Origin: Streptomyces kaniharaensis
GTDB taxonomy: Bacteria > Actinomycetota > Actinomycetes > Streptomycetales > Streptomycetaceae
Assembly: GCF_009569385.1 (NCBI RefSeq)
Contig: NZ_WBOF01000005.1
Span: forward strand, 62,001 to 126,000
DNA length: 64,000 bases
Reading direction: 5' to 3'
Shown: positions 54,354 to 63,008 of the stretch, in pieces
Layout of the letters: each line of letters opens with the position of its first letter
Position numbering within the stretch: position 1 is the stretch's first letter
Made by a program: the position numbers and the translations under genes
The notes under the pieces: model-generated
Seen by the model: the letters and a program-made list of their open reading frames with translations, nothing else
Databases searched by the model: none
What the model was told of the DNA's origin: nothing

Positions 54354-54698
54354 ATGGAGGCCGACAACTCGGCGCCCGTGGACTTGCCTCGCAGGAGCGT
54401 TGTGGTCCGTCTCGGAGATCGCTCCGGTACGGCTCGCCGCTGGAATCGGGCATGTCGACCGCGAGAGAACCCCAAGGGGGACCCCGCGGCCGAGGTGACG
54501 GCGAAGGTGGCCGCGACGCTGCTCGGAGTGCATGTCGCCACGGTCTACCGATACATGGAGCGCGGCGTTCTGTCGCACAGGCGCCTCGGGGCGGAACCGC
54601 CGACGGAGCGGGGCACCGGGAAGCGCGGCGGAGCGATTCGCATCCCGCTCGCGGCCATCGAGGAGATGCGCCGGGTTCGGGGTGGCGTCGCCCGCTGA
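54354..54698 (+). CDS. Excisionase-like / helix-turn-helix protein
   Basis: A 114-residue basic protein with the HTH-17 (excisionase, MerR-like) motif TAKVAATLLGVHVATVYRYM near residues 50-70 followed by GVLSHRRLG. ATG 54354 has GGGAGAAGG just upstream and is 38 bp from the palindrome operator. It opens an operon of very small genes. In Streptomyces integrating plasmids such proteins regulate or direct excision; no integrase is in this window, so a transcriptional role is more likely. Confidence 0.78.
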   Translation: MEADNSAPVDLPRRSVVVRLGDRSGTARRWNRACRPRENPKGDPAAEVTAKVAATLLGVHVATVYRYMERGVLSHRRLGAEPPTERGTGKRGGAIRIPLAAIEEMRRVRGGVAR

Positions 54699-54724
54699 CT
54701 GACAGTCACGAAGATCAAAAAGAA

Positions 54725-54764
54725 GAGACCTCGGCTCCGCCTGGACAGCTGTCGCCGAGGTCTC
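54725..54764 (+). terminator. Hairpin after the excisionase-like gene
   Basis: GAGACCTCGGC (54725-54735) pairs with GCCGAGGTCTC (54754-54764), 11 bp, loop 18 nt, 27 bp after the stop. No T-tract. As the next gene follows closely, it may be a partial terminator or RNA-processing site that lowers expression of the downstream genes. Confidence 0.6.
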
Positions 54765-54792
54765 AAGAACCAACTCGCGAGGAGTGATTCAC

Positions 54793-54951
54793 GTGCACAT
54801 CTTGCACCATGACCACCACGGCACGCCCCCCGGGGCCGAGAACTGGCTCGCCGGCAAGGTCGAGAGCTGGAAGCAAATCCAGACGGAGACCGGCCAGATC
54901 CACGACCAGGCGGAGCAGCTTCGCCAGGGGTCGGCGGGAGGTGTGTCCTGA
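54793..54951 (+). CDS. Small protein, 52 residues
   Basis: GTG 54793 has GAGGAG 8 bp upstream. Product MHILHHDHHGTPPGAENWLA then GKVESWKQIQTETGQIHDQA: a His-rich start and an amphipathic helix. The TGA overlaps the ATG of the next gene (TGATG). Member of a run of tiny coupled genes; probably a small transfer-associated or regulatory protein. Function unknown. Confidence 0.68.
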   Translation: MHILHHDHHGTPPGAENWLAGKVESWKQIQTETGQIHDQAEQLRQGSAGGVS

Positions 54952-55235
54952 TGGGCCGCCGCATCAGCGCTGCGAAGGCGTACCTCGGCTTCGGGTCCTC
55001 CTCCAGCTCGGGGGGTAGCACCTCCGACTCGGCGACCCGACGCCGCGGCTGGTGGTCCTCCGACCCGGCGGCCGACCTCGCCAACCATCGCACGGCGCAG
55101 GTCAATGTCCCGGCCGCGACCTACAGCGCGGGGCAGCGGGTCTTCACGCCCGATCCCTATGTCGGCGGCGGCGATCACTTCACCCGGAACTTCGGCGGAC
55201 CGTTCACGCCGAGCGGGGACGGGGGTGCGCAGTGA
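54951..55235 (+). CDS. Small hypothetical protein, 94 residues
   Basis: Start fixed by TGATG overlap. Begins MGRRISAAKAYLGFGSSSSS, Ser/Gly-rich, with RRRGWWSSDPAADLANHRTA, ending in a Gly/Pro-rich tail (GGGDHFTRNFGGPFTPSGDG). Probably largely disordered. Coupled to its neighbours by overlapping stops and starts. Function unknown. Confidence 0.7.
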   Translation: MGRRISAAKAYLGFGSSSSSGGSTSDSATRRRGWWSSDPAADLANHRTAQVNVPAATYSAGQRVFTPDPYVGGGDHFTRNFGGPFTPSGDGGAQ

Positions 55236-55330
55236 GGCTCCAGTACATCTGCCGTGCCTTCAGCAATGGCTCCGGCGACCCCGCGGACAACCCGCCGAAG
55301 AACCCGCCGGCCGGGAAGGGGGGCAAGTGA
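55232..55330 (+). CDS. Tiny protein, 32 residues
   Basis: GTG 55232 overlaps the previous stop (GTGA) and the product, MRLQYICRAFSNGSGDPADN then PPKNPPAGKGGK, ends at TGA 55330, which overlaps the next ATG. Conserved coupling on both sides is the main support. Function unknown. Confidence 0.55.
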   Translation: MRLQYICRAFSNGSGDPADNPPKNPPAGKGGK

Positions 55331-55500
55331 TGCGCGTCTTCGCTGTCGGCAAGATCACCGCTCGCAAGCCTGCGGTCGGCTCGGTGAGCCCTGAGGCTAT
55401 CGGCCTGTTCGGGAAGCCGCAGCCCAAGCCGGGCCCCGACACCGTCGCTTACCGCCGTCTGCGCGGTAAGCGCGGCGGTAGCGACCAGCCCGCGAAGTAG
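55330..55500 (+). CDS. Small basic protein, 56 residues
   Basis: ATG 55330 is coupled to the previous gene by TGATG. Product MRVFAVGKITARKPAVGSVS, then a Pro/Lys-rich end (FGKPQPKPGPDTVAYRRLRG, KRGGSDQPAK). Strongly basic, so nucleic-acid or membrane contact is possible. Last gene of the small-protein operon; a hairpin lies 40 bp downstream. Confidence 0.66.
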   Translation: MRVFAVGKITARKPAVGSVSPEAIGLFGKPQPKPGPDTVAYRRLRGKRGGSDQPAK

Positions 55501-55539
55501 TTCCCCGCAGTTCGGTATCCCGCCGCCTGTCCCTCGGAA

Positions 55540-55568
55540 CCGCTCTGACATGTACACGTCCAGAGCGG
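55540..55568 (+). terminator. Hairpin ending the small-protein operon
   Basis: CCGCTCTG (55540-55547) pairs with CAGAGCGG (55561-55568), with an inner GAC/GTC pairing around ATGTACAC. 40 bp after the last small gene. The rest of the gap to 56087 shows no convincing gene; the frame at 55729-56091 is Pro/Arg-rich and unlikely to be coding. Confidence 0.6.
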
Positions 55569-56087
55569 CGCCGGGGGTGGTGCGGCGGGCCCCCAAGGGC
55601 CCAGCACCTACCACCTTGCCCGGAGGTCCGGCGGAAGCCGCCCGAAGGAAGCGATCGTTCCTCCCCGCCCCGGGCTTCGGCTCGACGGACAACTCCACAG
55701 CGAGTCAATCGAGTTAGGCCCCACAGCCGTGAGCGTGACACCGCGCGGGGAGCACCACGACACCTTTGTGATGTCAGCACTTTCGGCGCGGGGCCCGCCT
55801 CCCCGTCATCCAGGCGCGATCGACCCGGCAGCCGGCCGGGCGGTAAGCGGCCATCACGTCCCGTTGGCACCGGGGCGCAGCCGTCACGTACCCCTCGATC
55901 CACCCGCACCACCCGTTCGACCGGTCGCCGTCGGCCCTCCAGGCCGGCGGCGCCACCCCTTCGCAGCCCCGAAGCTGCCCAGGCCCACCGCAGCCTGGCC
56001 CGGCGCCAGCGCCGAGGTCGGTGCGGAGGGCGCGGGGAGCCCCGGAGCTGTCCGGCCTACCAACTGCCCACCCAGGAGGAGTTCGCG

Positions 56088-56231
56088 ATGAGCGAGAGCA
56101 ACCCCCTGTTCTGGATCGTGCTGTCCGGCGGAGCCGCCTTGCTCCTGTGGGGCCTGGCGATCGTCCTGGACCACTACTTCTTCACCCCTTACCTGACCCG
56201 GGTCAACCGAGAGGAGGACCGCCATGGCTGA
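56088..56231 (+). CDS. Single-span membrane peptide, 47 residues
   Basis: AGGAGG lies 8 bp before ATG 56088, one of the best ribosome sites in the window. The product begins MSESNPLFWIVLSGGAALLL, is one hydrophobic helix (to about residue 27), then DHYFFTPYLTRVNREEDRHG. The stop overlaps the next start by 8 bp. It opens the TraB-module operon and is probably a Spd-like accessory membrane protein. Confidence 0.72.
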   Translation: MSESNPLFWIVLSGGAALLLWGLAIVLDHYFFTPYLTRVNREEDRHG

Positions 56232-56889
56232 CGACCCGATCACCCCGACACGCATCGACAAAGCCGGTGAATGGAGTACGGCGGGTAACTCCCCGCCGTC
56301 CGGTTCCGTCCCGCCGCCGCGGCCCGGCGGCGGGGACATCCCGCCTTCCGCACCGCCCCCGCCGAACAGCCCGCCGCCTCCGCCGCCGTCAGACCCGCCC
56401 GGCGCGTTCGGCGGTGACGACGCCGAGGAGCCCTGGTGGTACCGAGGCGGAGGACGCGGTGGCGGGGGCGGCGGTGTCGCCACGGCGCCAGCCCCCATGC
56501 CCGCCGCACCACCCGCCGCACCGCCCGTCGCGATGCCGCAGCCGATGTGGGACCCCGCGATGATGCCGCCGATCAACGTGATCGTGAACTTCCCGGCCCC
56601 GGCGCCGCCGCCCCGATTCTCCCTGCGCAGGCTGCGACCCGCCTGGAACGGCAGCGCGGCGATCGCCGCGCTGATCCTCGTGCCCGTCACCAGCCGGGTG
56701 CTGGGTGTGGAGGACTACGGCGTCCTCTACACCGGGGCCGTCCTTGCGGCTGTCGGTGAGCTGGTCGCCGTCATGAAGCAGCGGCGCAGCGGCTGGCTGG
56801 TGCGGGTGTTGTCCTTTCACGTGGGCTTCGCGGCGTTTCTCACTCCGGTCGGGCTGCATGCCCTCAGCTACCCGCTCACGGGGGTCTGA
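56224..56889 (+). CDS. Pro-rich membrane protein of the TraB module
   Basis: A 221-residue protein. The first 130 residues are Pro/Gly-rich and disordered (SAPPPPNSPPPPPPSDPPGA), then WWYRGGGRGG and RFSLRRLRPAWNG precede membrane segments (GSAAIAALILVPVTSRVLGV, YTGAVLAAVGELVAVM, FHVGFAAFLTPVGLHALSYP). It is 2 bp from the next gene. A Spd-like role in plasmid spread is likely from context. Confidence 0.7.
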   Translation: MADDPITPTRIDKAGEWSTAGNSPPSGSVPPPRPGGGDIPPSAPPPPNSPPPPPPSDPPGAFGGDDAEEPWWYRGGGRGGGGGGVATAPAPMPAAPPAAPPVAMPQPMWDPAMMPPINVIVNFPAPAPPPRFSLRRLRPAWNGSAAIAALILVPVTSRVLGVEDYGVLYTGAVLAAVGELVAVMKQRRSGWLVRVLSFHVGFAAFLTPVGLHALSYPLTGV

Positions 56890-56891
56890 GT

Positions 56892-57389
56892 ATGGGCGTC
56901 ACCCCTGCCCAGCTGTCCTTCGGAGGCCTGGCGCTGTCCGGCGCGATCCTGATCACTGCCGCGATCCGCTGGTGGCGAGCGGGGTTCCCGCTGCCCGGCG
57001 TCATCACTTTCCTCGCCGGCCTGCTGATGGGTCTGCTCTCCGCCCTGTGCACAGGAGGCCTGCTCGCTCTGGTGGCGCGCAACCTCGTCAAGGCGACGAA
57101 CAAGCTCGGCGAGGCGGCCGCTGGGCGCGGATCCTCCCAGCTGCTCGGGCCCGCCCAACCGGCAGGTCTCAAGGAAGGCGGCGGAGTCGCCGTCGCCCTG
57201 CTGCTCGCCACGCTGATCGTCATCTGGAAGTGCTGCGACAACACCCTGCGCCGCCAGATCGGCTGGGGCTCGGTCGTCGGCACCTCCTTCGGCCTGGCCA
57301 GCGGCGTCTCCGGACTCGCGGCGATCACCCTGATCCCCTGGCTCAACCACGCCGGGGACCAGGTGCTGTTCGCCTGGCAAGTCCACTGA
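56892..57389 (+). CDS. Membrane protein of the TraB module, 165 residues
   Basis: Four hydrophobic segments: AQLSFGGLALSGAILITAAI, LPGVITFLAGLLMGLLSALC, GVAVALLLATLIVIWKCC, and GLASGVSGLAAITLIPWL. A short basic loop (NLVKATNKLGEAAAGRG) connects the pairs. No enzymatic motif. Between two other membrane-protein genes ahead of traB; probably part of the transfer pore or spread complex. Confidence 0.7.
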   Translation: MGVTPAQLSFGGLALSGAILITAAIRWWRAGFPLPGVITFLAGLLMGLLSALCTGGLLALVARNLVKATNKLGEAAAGRGSSQLLGPAQPAGLKEGGGVAVALLLATLIVIWKCCDNTLRRQIGWGSVVGTSFGLASGVSGLAAITLIPWLNHAGDQVLFAWQVH

Positions 57390-57484
57390 AACCCGCTGCT
57401 CACACACGGTGCCCGCCGCCCGAACCGCGGCAGGCAGCGGCATCTCGCACACCCACCCCGATCCCAAGTGGAGGAGAACACCTC

Positions 57485-58012
57485 ATGTGGAACGTTCCCG
57501 CGACCAGCCTCACCATGGGCGGTCTGCTGGTCGGACTCGCGATCCCCGTCTGGCACGTGACGCGGTTCGGCGGCGCCCACATCAAGAACCACAAAGCCAT
57601 CCTGAAGAACTCGACCGAGCTCGTTCCGCTGGCCGCCGGCATGGCCTACGGCAGCCTGGCCACCGCCACGACCAGCGGGCTGATCGGCGCCTTCACCGGC
57701 GCCATCACCTTCCTCGGCAACGGGGCCGGCTCGTTCGCGATGTGGGGCCTCACCGGCGGCACCACCACCCTCAACACCCGCGCCAACCCCCTGGAGCTCG
57801 ACGGCGCGGGCAACATCGTGCTGCTCCTGATCACCGTCGCGGTCATCGCCGCCTGGAAGCCGATCCCGCAGGAGGCCCGGGCCCGCATGCGCGTCGGCAT
57901 GGTCTCCGGCATCCTGCTCGGCCTGTCCGCGACGCTCGGCGGCGTCGTCGCAGCGACCATCATCCCCGCCGTCAACAACGCGGGTGCCGCGCTCGTCGAC
58001 GCCATCAACTGA
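57485..58012 (+). CDS. Membrane protein of the TraB module, 175 residues
   Basis: ATG 57485, with GGAGG about 11-16 bp upstream. A leading hydrophobic segment (SLTMGGLLVGLAIPVWHV), then VPLAAGMAYGSLATATTSGL, a long apolar stretch with LIGAFTGAITFLGNGAGSF, NIVLLLITVAVIAAWK and a last segment GMVSGILLGLSATLGGVVAA. Gly/Ala/Thr-rich helices suggest close packing, as in pore or spread proteins. Function inferred from context only. Confidence 0.7.
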   Translation: MWNVPATSLTMGGLLVGLAIPVWHVTRFGGAHIKNHKAILKNSTELVPLAAGMAYGSLATATTSGLIGAFTGAITFLGNGAGSFAMWGLTGGTTTLNTRANPLELDGAGNIVLLLITVAVIAAWKPIPQEARARMRVGMVSGILLGLSATLGGVVAATIIPAVNNAGAALVDAIN

Positions 58013-58153
58013 CGGCCTACGCACGCCCGGACGCCATCGGTCGCCCATGCTCCGCACCGCCTTCGCGTGCTGCGGACGTGGGCGGCCGTCACCGCCCGGC
58101 CCTGTGCCGGCACCACCCCCGAAGCTCCCCGACGTCCCCGCTGGAGGAGGACC

Positions 58154-60661
58154 GTGACCACCCACCTGCCCGAACCGCTGGTCATCGACGCCGAGTTCGT
58201 CGACGACGAAGAGCCGAACCCGATCCCCGACGAGGAGCGCGGAACCGAGCGCCGCCCCGGCCGGGCCGCTACGGCCGCCGTGTTTTTGGCCCGGGGCACG
58301 GTCCGGGTCGTCGTCCGTAACATCGCCGCCACTCGCACCGGCCTCAGCGTCTTGGTGGCCGAACGCGGTGCCTGGCTCAACGGCGGCAAGCTCAGCGAAG
58401 CGCACCTGCGCACCCACCTGCTGAACCGCCGCTACGCCCAGTGGCAGTCCGCCCAGAAGACGGCGGCCGCGAGCCTGGTCGAGCAGGCCAAGGTCCTGCA
58501 GACGCAGGCCGACACCACCACCGCCCAGGCCATGGCCCTGCAGACGCAGGCCGCCACCGCCGTCGACCGGATCACCAAGGCCGCCAGCGGGACGGACCCG
58601 ATGAAGGCCGGGCGCCAGGCCGGGGCGGACCGCCAGGCCGCTGCCAAGCTGCTGGAGGCCGCCGCCGAAGACCGGGCTGCCGCCGGCAAGCTGCTGGCGG
58701 CAGCCCGCGAGATAGAGCAGCAGCTCTACCTCGGGCACTTCGAGCCGAACGAGCTCGAACTGGCCAGCCACCGCCGCCGGGTGGCCAACGGACGCCGGTG
58801 GCGGACGGCGGCCCTGTGCCTCGTGGTGGGATTCGCCGAGCTCCAGATCGGCCCGCTGCTCATGGAGATCACTGCTGCTGGGGTCCTCACGGCGGCGTGG
58901 GCCAAGGGCCGGTTCACCGGATGGCGCTCAGCCGATCCCGAGATCGAGGCCCTGAAGTACCAGCCGGACACCGGGAAGAGCACGGTCGCCGCCGGCCAGA
59001 GCGCCGACGCCCCCGCCGCCCCGGGTCCGGATCCCGCACAGCCCGGCGCCACCCACAACGCCGCGAGCCCCGGACCGGCCAACGCCCCCGCCGACGAACA
59101 GCACGCCCCCGCCGACGCCGACGAGCCGGACGAGGAGATCGTGCTGCTCAATGCCGCGCTCACCGCCGCAGGCCTGCTGCCGCCCGCCCGCAGGGGCAAG
59201 CTCCCGCTGGGCGTGCAGGTCATCGACGCCCCGGACTACTCCATCGGCAACGGGTTCGTCACCACTGTCGACCTGCCGGTCGGCGGCGGAAAGCTGGTCA
59301 GGCACGCCCTGGCCAAGGCGGACGTCATCGCCGGTGAGCTCTCCGTGCCGGTCACCCAGCTGGCCATCCGGGAAGTGCCCGCCGCCGAGGGCGGCCACGG
59401 GCGCCGGATGCAGGTCTGGGTCGCCGACGAGGACCCCTACCTGGCGGTGGGTCACGACCAGAGCCCGCTGGTCCTCGCCGCTACCTGGAATTTCTGGGGC
59501 GGTGTCCCGTTCGGCAAGACCATCCTGGCCGAGCGCCGTTCCCTCCTCACGCAGTTCGCCGGCGGTTTCACCAGCATGTTCTTCAGCGGCATGATGCGCT
59601 TCGGCAAGAGCTTCGCCATGCGCGTCGCGGTCGCCGCCGCCCTGCTGGACCCGGGCCTGCGCCTCTACCTCGCCAACGGCAAGCAGGGCGCCGACTGGAA
59701 GTCGGCCAAGAAGGTCGCCCACCGCTTCACCGAGGGCACCGGCGAGGAAGACCTGGCCCGGTTCGAAGCCATGCTCGACGAGCTGGTCGAGGACATGGAG
59801 CAGCGCTACCGGGACTTCGGCGACCTGGACGTCTCCCTGGTGCCCGAAGGACGCCTCACCCCCAAGCTGGCCCGCCATCACGGCATGCCGATCCTGCTCG
59901 CGGTCATCGACGAGCTCCAGCTCTACCTGCTGGCGATGACCCCGAAGCGGCGGGCCCGCGCGCTGGAGAAGCTGAAGAACCTCCTGCGCGGCGGACCTGC
60001 GGCCGGGGTGTTCCTGATCTGCGGCAGCCAGCGACCCGACGGCGAAGAGGTCCCGACGGGATTTCGCGATCTTTTCGGTGTCCGGGTCTCAGTGCGCTGC
60101 CCAGACAAGCGCTCCAGCCGGATGTGCCTGGGCGACCTGGCCTCCGACAACGGCGCGGACTCCAGCGTCCTGACCGAGGATCACGTCGGCATCACCGTCG
60201 TCGCCGTCGGACACCGGTGGGAGATCCTGTCCACCGACTTCCTCACCAGCGCCGAGTTCGACGAGATCTGCGAGCGAGCCCGCGCCATGCGCGAGCGCGA
60301 CGGCACGCTCACCGGCGACGCCGTCGGCGACGTCCGCATCACCGAGCCCACCGGCATCCGCGCGGTACGCGCCTGTGTCGACGCCCTGCGCGAACTCGAC
60401 ACCGACCGCGCCACCATCGCCCTGCTCGCCGCCCAGATCGGCGGCCAAGACGAGGAGCCGGACGAGGACAACCCCAACGCCAGCCCGGGCGAGTTCGCCG
60501 GTATCACCCCTGACGTCCTGCGCAAGCTGCTGAAAGACGCCGGTTGCGGTAACACCGTCAGCCTCGGGGCCGTCGAGGACCAGCGCAACGCCTCCGGCTA
60601 CAAGCTCTCCACCTTTGAAGGTGTCCTCAGGGCGGCCAAGGCCGCCCGGGACAGCCACTGA
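58154..60661 (+). CDS. traB: TraB-like FtsK/SpoIIIE DNA translocase
   Basis: An 835-residue protein from GTG 58154, with GGAGGAGG just upstream. An N-terminal Ala-rich coiled region (QAKVLQTQADTTTAQAMALQ) and a membrane segment (RTAALCLVVGFAELQIGPLL) precede an Ala/Pro/Asp linker. The motor follows: P-loop SGMMRFGKSFAMR near residue 480, LYLANGKQGADWKSA, Walker B ILLAVIDELQ near 580, and FLICGSQRPDGEEVPTGFRD. A C-terminal winged-helix-like end (GITPDVLRKLLKDAGCGN) probably binds plasmid repeats. TraB moves double-stranded plasmid DNA between mycelial cells in Streptomyces. It is longer than classic TraB because of the N-terminal part. Confidence 0.88.
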   Translation: MTTHLPEPLVIDAEFVDDEEPNPIPDEERGTERRPGRAATAAVFLARGTVRVVVRNIAATRTGLSVLVAERGAWLNGGKLSEAHLRTHLLNRRYAQWQSAQKTAAASLVEQAKVLQTQADTTTAQAMALQTQAATAVDRITKAASGTDPMKAGRQAGADRQAAAKLLEAAAEDRAAAGKLLAAAREIEQQLYLGHFEPNELELASHRRRVANGRRWRTAALCLVVGFAELQIGPLLMEITAAGVLTAAWAKGRFTGWRSADPEIEALKYQPDTGKSTVAAGQSADAPAAPGPDPAQPGATHNAASPGPANAPADEQHAPADADEPDEEIVLLNAALTAAGLLPPARRGKLPLGVQVIDAPDYSIGNGFVTTVDLPVGGGKLVRHALAKADVIAGELSVPVTQLAIREVPAAEGGHGRRMQVWVADEDPYLAVGHDQSPLVLAATWNFWGGVPFGKTILAERRSLLTQFAGGFTSMFFSGMMRFGKSFAMRVAVAAALLDPGLRLYLANGKQGADWKSAKKVAHRFTEGTGEEDLARFEAMLDELVEDMEQRYRDFGDLDVSLVPEGRLTPKLARHHGMPILLAVIDELQLYLLAMTPKRRARALEKLKNLLRGGPAAGVFLICGSQRPDGEEVPTGFRDLFGVRVSVRCPDKRSSRMCLGDLASDNGADSSVLTEDHVGITVVAVGHRWEILSTDFLTSAEFDEICERARAMRERDGTLTGDAVGDVRITEPTGIRAVRACVDALRELDTDRATIALLAAQIGGQDEEPDEDNPNASPGEFAGITPDVLRKLLKDAGCGNTVSLGAVEDQRNASGYKLSTFEGVLRAAKAARDSH

Positions 60662-60749
60662 CTCTCGCCCCCTCGGGGTCGTCCTGCCGGTGCTCCGGCC
60701 GGACGGCCCCGCTCCTTTCCCCGGCCACCCCCCAGAACGGGAGAACACC

Positions 60750-63008
60750 ATGGCCCGCACCAACGCCCGCCGTACCCGGCCCGCCGCCAAGTCGACCCCG
60801 TCCACCCGGTCCAAGCCCGACGCCACGCAGCAGGACCCTTCCCCGCCCACCGCCGAGCAGATCCTCGCCACCGCCCAGGCTCAGATCGGAGAGCTCCTCG
60901 CCACCGCCGAGCGCAACGCCGGCGAGCTCCTGGCCCAGGCCGTCGCCGACGCCGACCGCCAGATCGCCACCGCCACCCAGTGGAGCGAGGAGTCCGAGCA
61001 GCTGCGCGCCGAGGCCGCCGAGAGCGCCGACCGCCTGACCGCCGCCGCCGACCGGCAGGCCGAGCAGATCCTCGCCGCAGCACGCCGCCAGGCCGAGCAC
61101 ATCACCACCGAAGCCATGGCCGCCGCCGATGTCGAACGCGACCAGGCCACCGCCGAAGGCCACGCCGCAGCGGACCGCCTGGTCGAGGACGCCACCCAGC
61201 GCGCTGCGCAGCTGCTGGAGGAGGCCGAGACCGCCGCTGGCAAGGTGCGCGCCGACGCCAACGACGAGGCCAAGGCCTTGGTTGCCGCGGCCGAGGAGCA
61301 GGCCCGCACCCGCGCCGCAACCATCGCCGACGAGGCGCAGGCGACGGCCAACCAGCTGCTGCGCAAGGCCGAGCGCGACGCCGAGGCCACCGGCAACCGG
61401 GCCGCCGACGAGCTGGCCGACGTCCAGGCGCGCATCGAGCAGGCCAAGGCCTACCTGACCCAGGTCTGCGTCCGCGCCGACGAGGCCCGCGAGGGCGCCG
61501 ACCTGATCGTGGCCGAGCGCCACCGGCAGGCGAGCCGGATCCACCTGGACGCGATCACCACCGCGGAGGCCACCCTGGACAGCGCCACCCAGACGGCCGA
61601 GGAGATCCGCACCACAGCATCCGCCACCGCCCGCAAGATCCTGGCCGACGCCGCCGAGGAGGCCGACCGGACCCGCTGCGAGGCCGAACAGCAGGGCGAG
61701 CACGTCATCGAGACCGCCCGTGCCGACGCCGACGCCATCCGGCTGGACGCCCAGGACGACGCGCGTCAGCTGCGCGAGCAGGCGCAGGCCGAGGCGGTGG
61801 ACATCCGGAAGGAAGCCGCCGAGGAGGCCGACGCCATCCGCTCCCGCGGCATCGAGGAGGTCAACCGGCACCGGAAGAAGGCCGAGGAGAGCATCGCCGG
61901 AGACAGGCACGCTGCGGCCACCGCGAGGGGCAAGGCAGAGGGCGAGGCTCAGAGCATCCGCAACAAAGCCCAGAAGGACGCCGACAAGCTCGCCTCGGAC
62001 GCCGAGGAAGCCGCCAGCAAGGCCGAGGCCCGCGTCCAGCAGGCCGAGTCCAAGCTGGAGGAGCTGCGGGCGGAGCAGCAGCGCCGGGAGGCGGCGGCGG
62101 AGGCCCGGCACAACGGCAGGTTCCGCCGCGCGATGCGACGGCTGTGGGCGCGCCGGCCGACCCGGCTGGAGATCGTGCTGTGGTGCGGGGTGGCTTACAC
62201 CGCCCGGCACGAGCACGACCTCGCGCAGATGGCCGGGGCCGGCGACTACCTGGCCTGGGCACTCGCGATCTGCGTGGACGTGTGGCTGGTGGAGGCCACC
62301 CGGGCCAAGGCAAAGGTCGAGACCCGCATCGCGCTCACAGTGGTCACGATGTGCCAGATCGCCAGCCTGCTCGCCTCCCTGCACATGCTCGGCGTCGCGC
62401 CGGACGCTAACGGAGAGTGGCAGATCCAGTGGGCACTGGCAGTGCCGCTCGCCATGGTCGTGCCCATCGTGATCTGGCGCGTCCACGAACTCGAAGAGCA
62501 CGTCAAGGCCGCGCGTAAGCGTGCTCACGATGAGCGGAACACGCCGGAACCCGCCAGCGGCCCGCTCATCCCGGACACGGTCGGCGCTCACGAAGGCGGC
62601 TCCCCACGCCCGCCGGTGAGCGAGTACGAAGCCCCCTCCGCTCACCCGGTCTCGCTTCCCGCACAGGCCGCTCACGGCGCGCGCTCACATGAGCGCGCGA
62701 TCTCTGCAGATCAGGAGGGTGGTAGCGCTCACCCTGAGCGGCCGATGCGCGCCCTGGAAAGCGGCGACGCCCACGACGCGCAGGTGCTGAGCGCCAAGGC
62801 GCTCTTGATGAAGCGCAAGGCCGCCGTTCGCCCGCTCTACGACGCCCTCCGCACGCGCCCGACCGCGAAGCAGATCTACGCGGTGCTCACCGCCCAGGGT
62901 CTGCTGAACGGCACTGAGGAGGGGACGCGCGGCACCTGCCAGCGCGTGCGCGACGCGATCGAGGCCGACGAGCCGGGCCTGCGCCCGCTGAGCGGCGCTC
63001 GCTCTTAG
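60750..63008 (+). CDS. Long coiled-coil DUF2637-type membrane protein
   Basis: A 752-residue protein. Residues 35-450 form a continuous Ala/Glu/Arg coiled coil (AQIGELLATAERNAGELLAQ and similar). Membrane segments follow near 470-580 (RLEIVLWCGVAYTARHEHDL, GDYLAWALAICVDVWLVEAT, VVTMCQIASLLASLHMLGV, WALAVPLAMVVPIVIWRVHE), a DUF2637-like arrangement. The C-terminal part (ALLMKRKAAVRPLYDALRTR, PTAKQIYAVLTAQGLLNGTE) resembles a small winged helix. Its DNA there is dense in CGCTCA/TGAGCG words. ATG 60750 has GGGAG about 9 bp upstream. It follows traB by 88 bp and is probably a spread or scaffold partner of TraB. Confidence 0.75.
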   Translation: MARTNARRTRPAAKSTPSTRSKPDATQQDPSPPTAEQILATAQAQIGELLATAERNAGELLAQAVADADRQIATATQWSEESEQLRAEAAESADRLTAAADRQAEQILAAARRQAEHITTEAMAAADVERDQATAEGHAAADRLVEDATQRAAQLLEEAETAAGKVRADANDEAKALVAAAEEQARTRAATIADEAQATANQLLRKAERDAEATGNRAADELADVQARIEQAKAYLTQVCVRADEAREGADLIVAERHRQASRIHLDAITTAEATLDSATQTAEEIRTTASATARKILADAAEEADRTRCEAEQQGEHVIETARADADAIRLDAQDDARQLREQAQAEAVDIRKEAAEEADAIRSRGIEEVNRHRKKAEESIAGDRHAAATARGKAEGEAQSIRNKAQKDADKLASDAEEAASKAEARVQQAESKLEELRAEQQRREAAAEARHNGRFRRAMRRLWARRPTRLEIVLWCGVAYTARHEHDLAQMAGAGDYLAWALAICVDVWLVEATRAKAKVETRIALTVVTMCQIASLLASLHMLGVAPDANGEWQIQWALAVPLAMVVPIVIWRVHELEEHVKAARKRAHDERNTPEPASGPLIPDTVGAHEGGSPRPPVSEYEAPSAHPVSLPAQAAHGARSHERAISADQEGGSAHPERPMRALESGDAHDAQVLSAKALLMKRKAAVRPLYDALRTRPTAKQIYAVLTAQGLLNGTEEGTRGTCQRVRDAIEADEPGLRPLSGARS

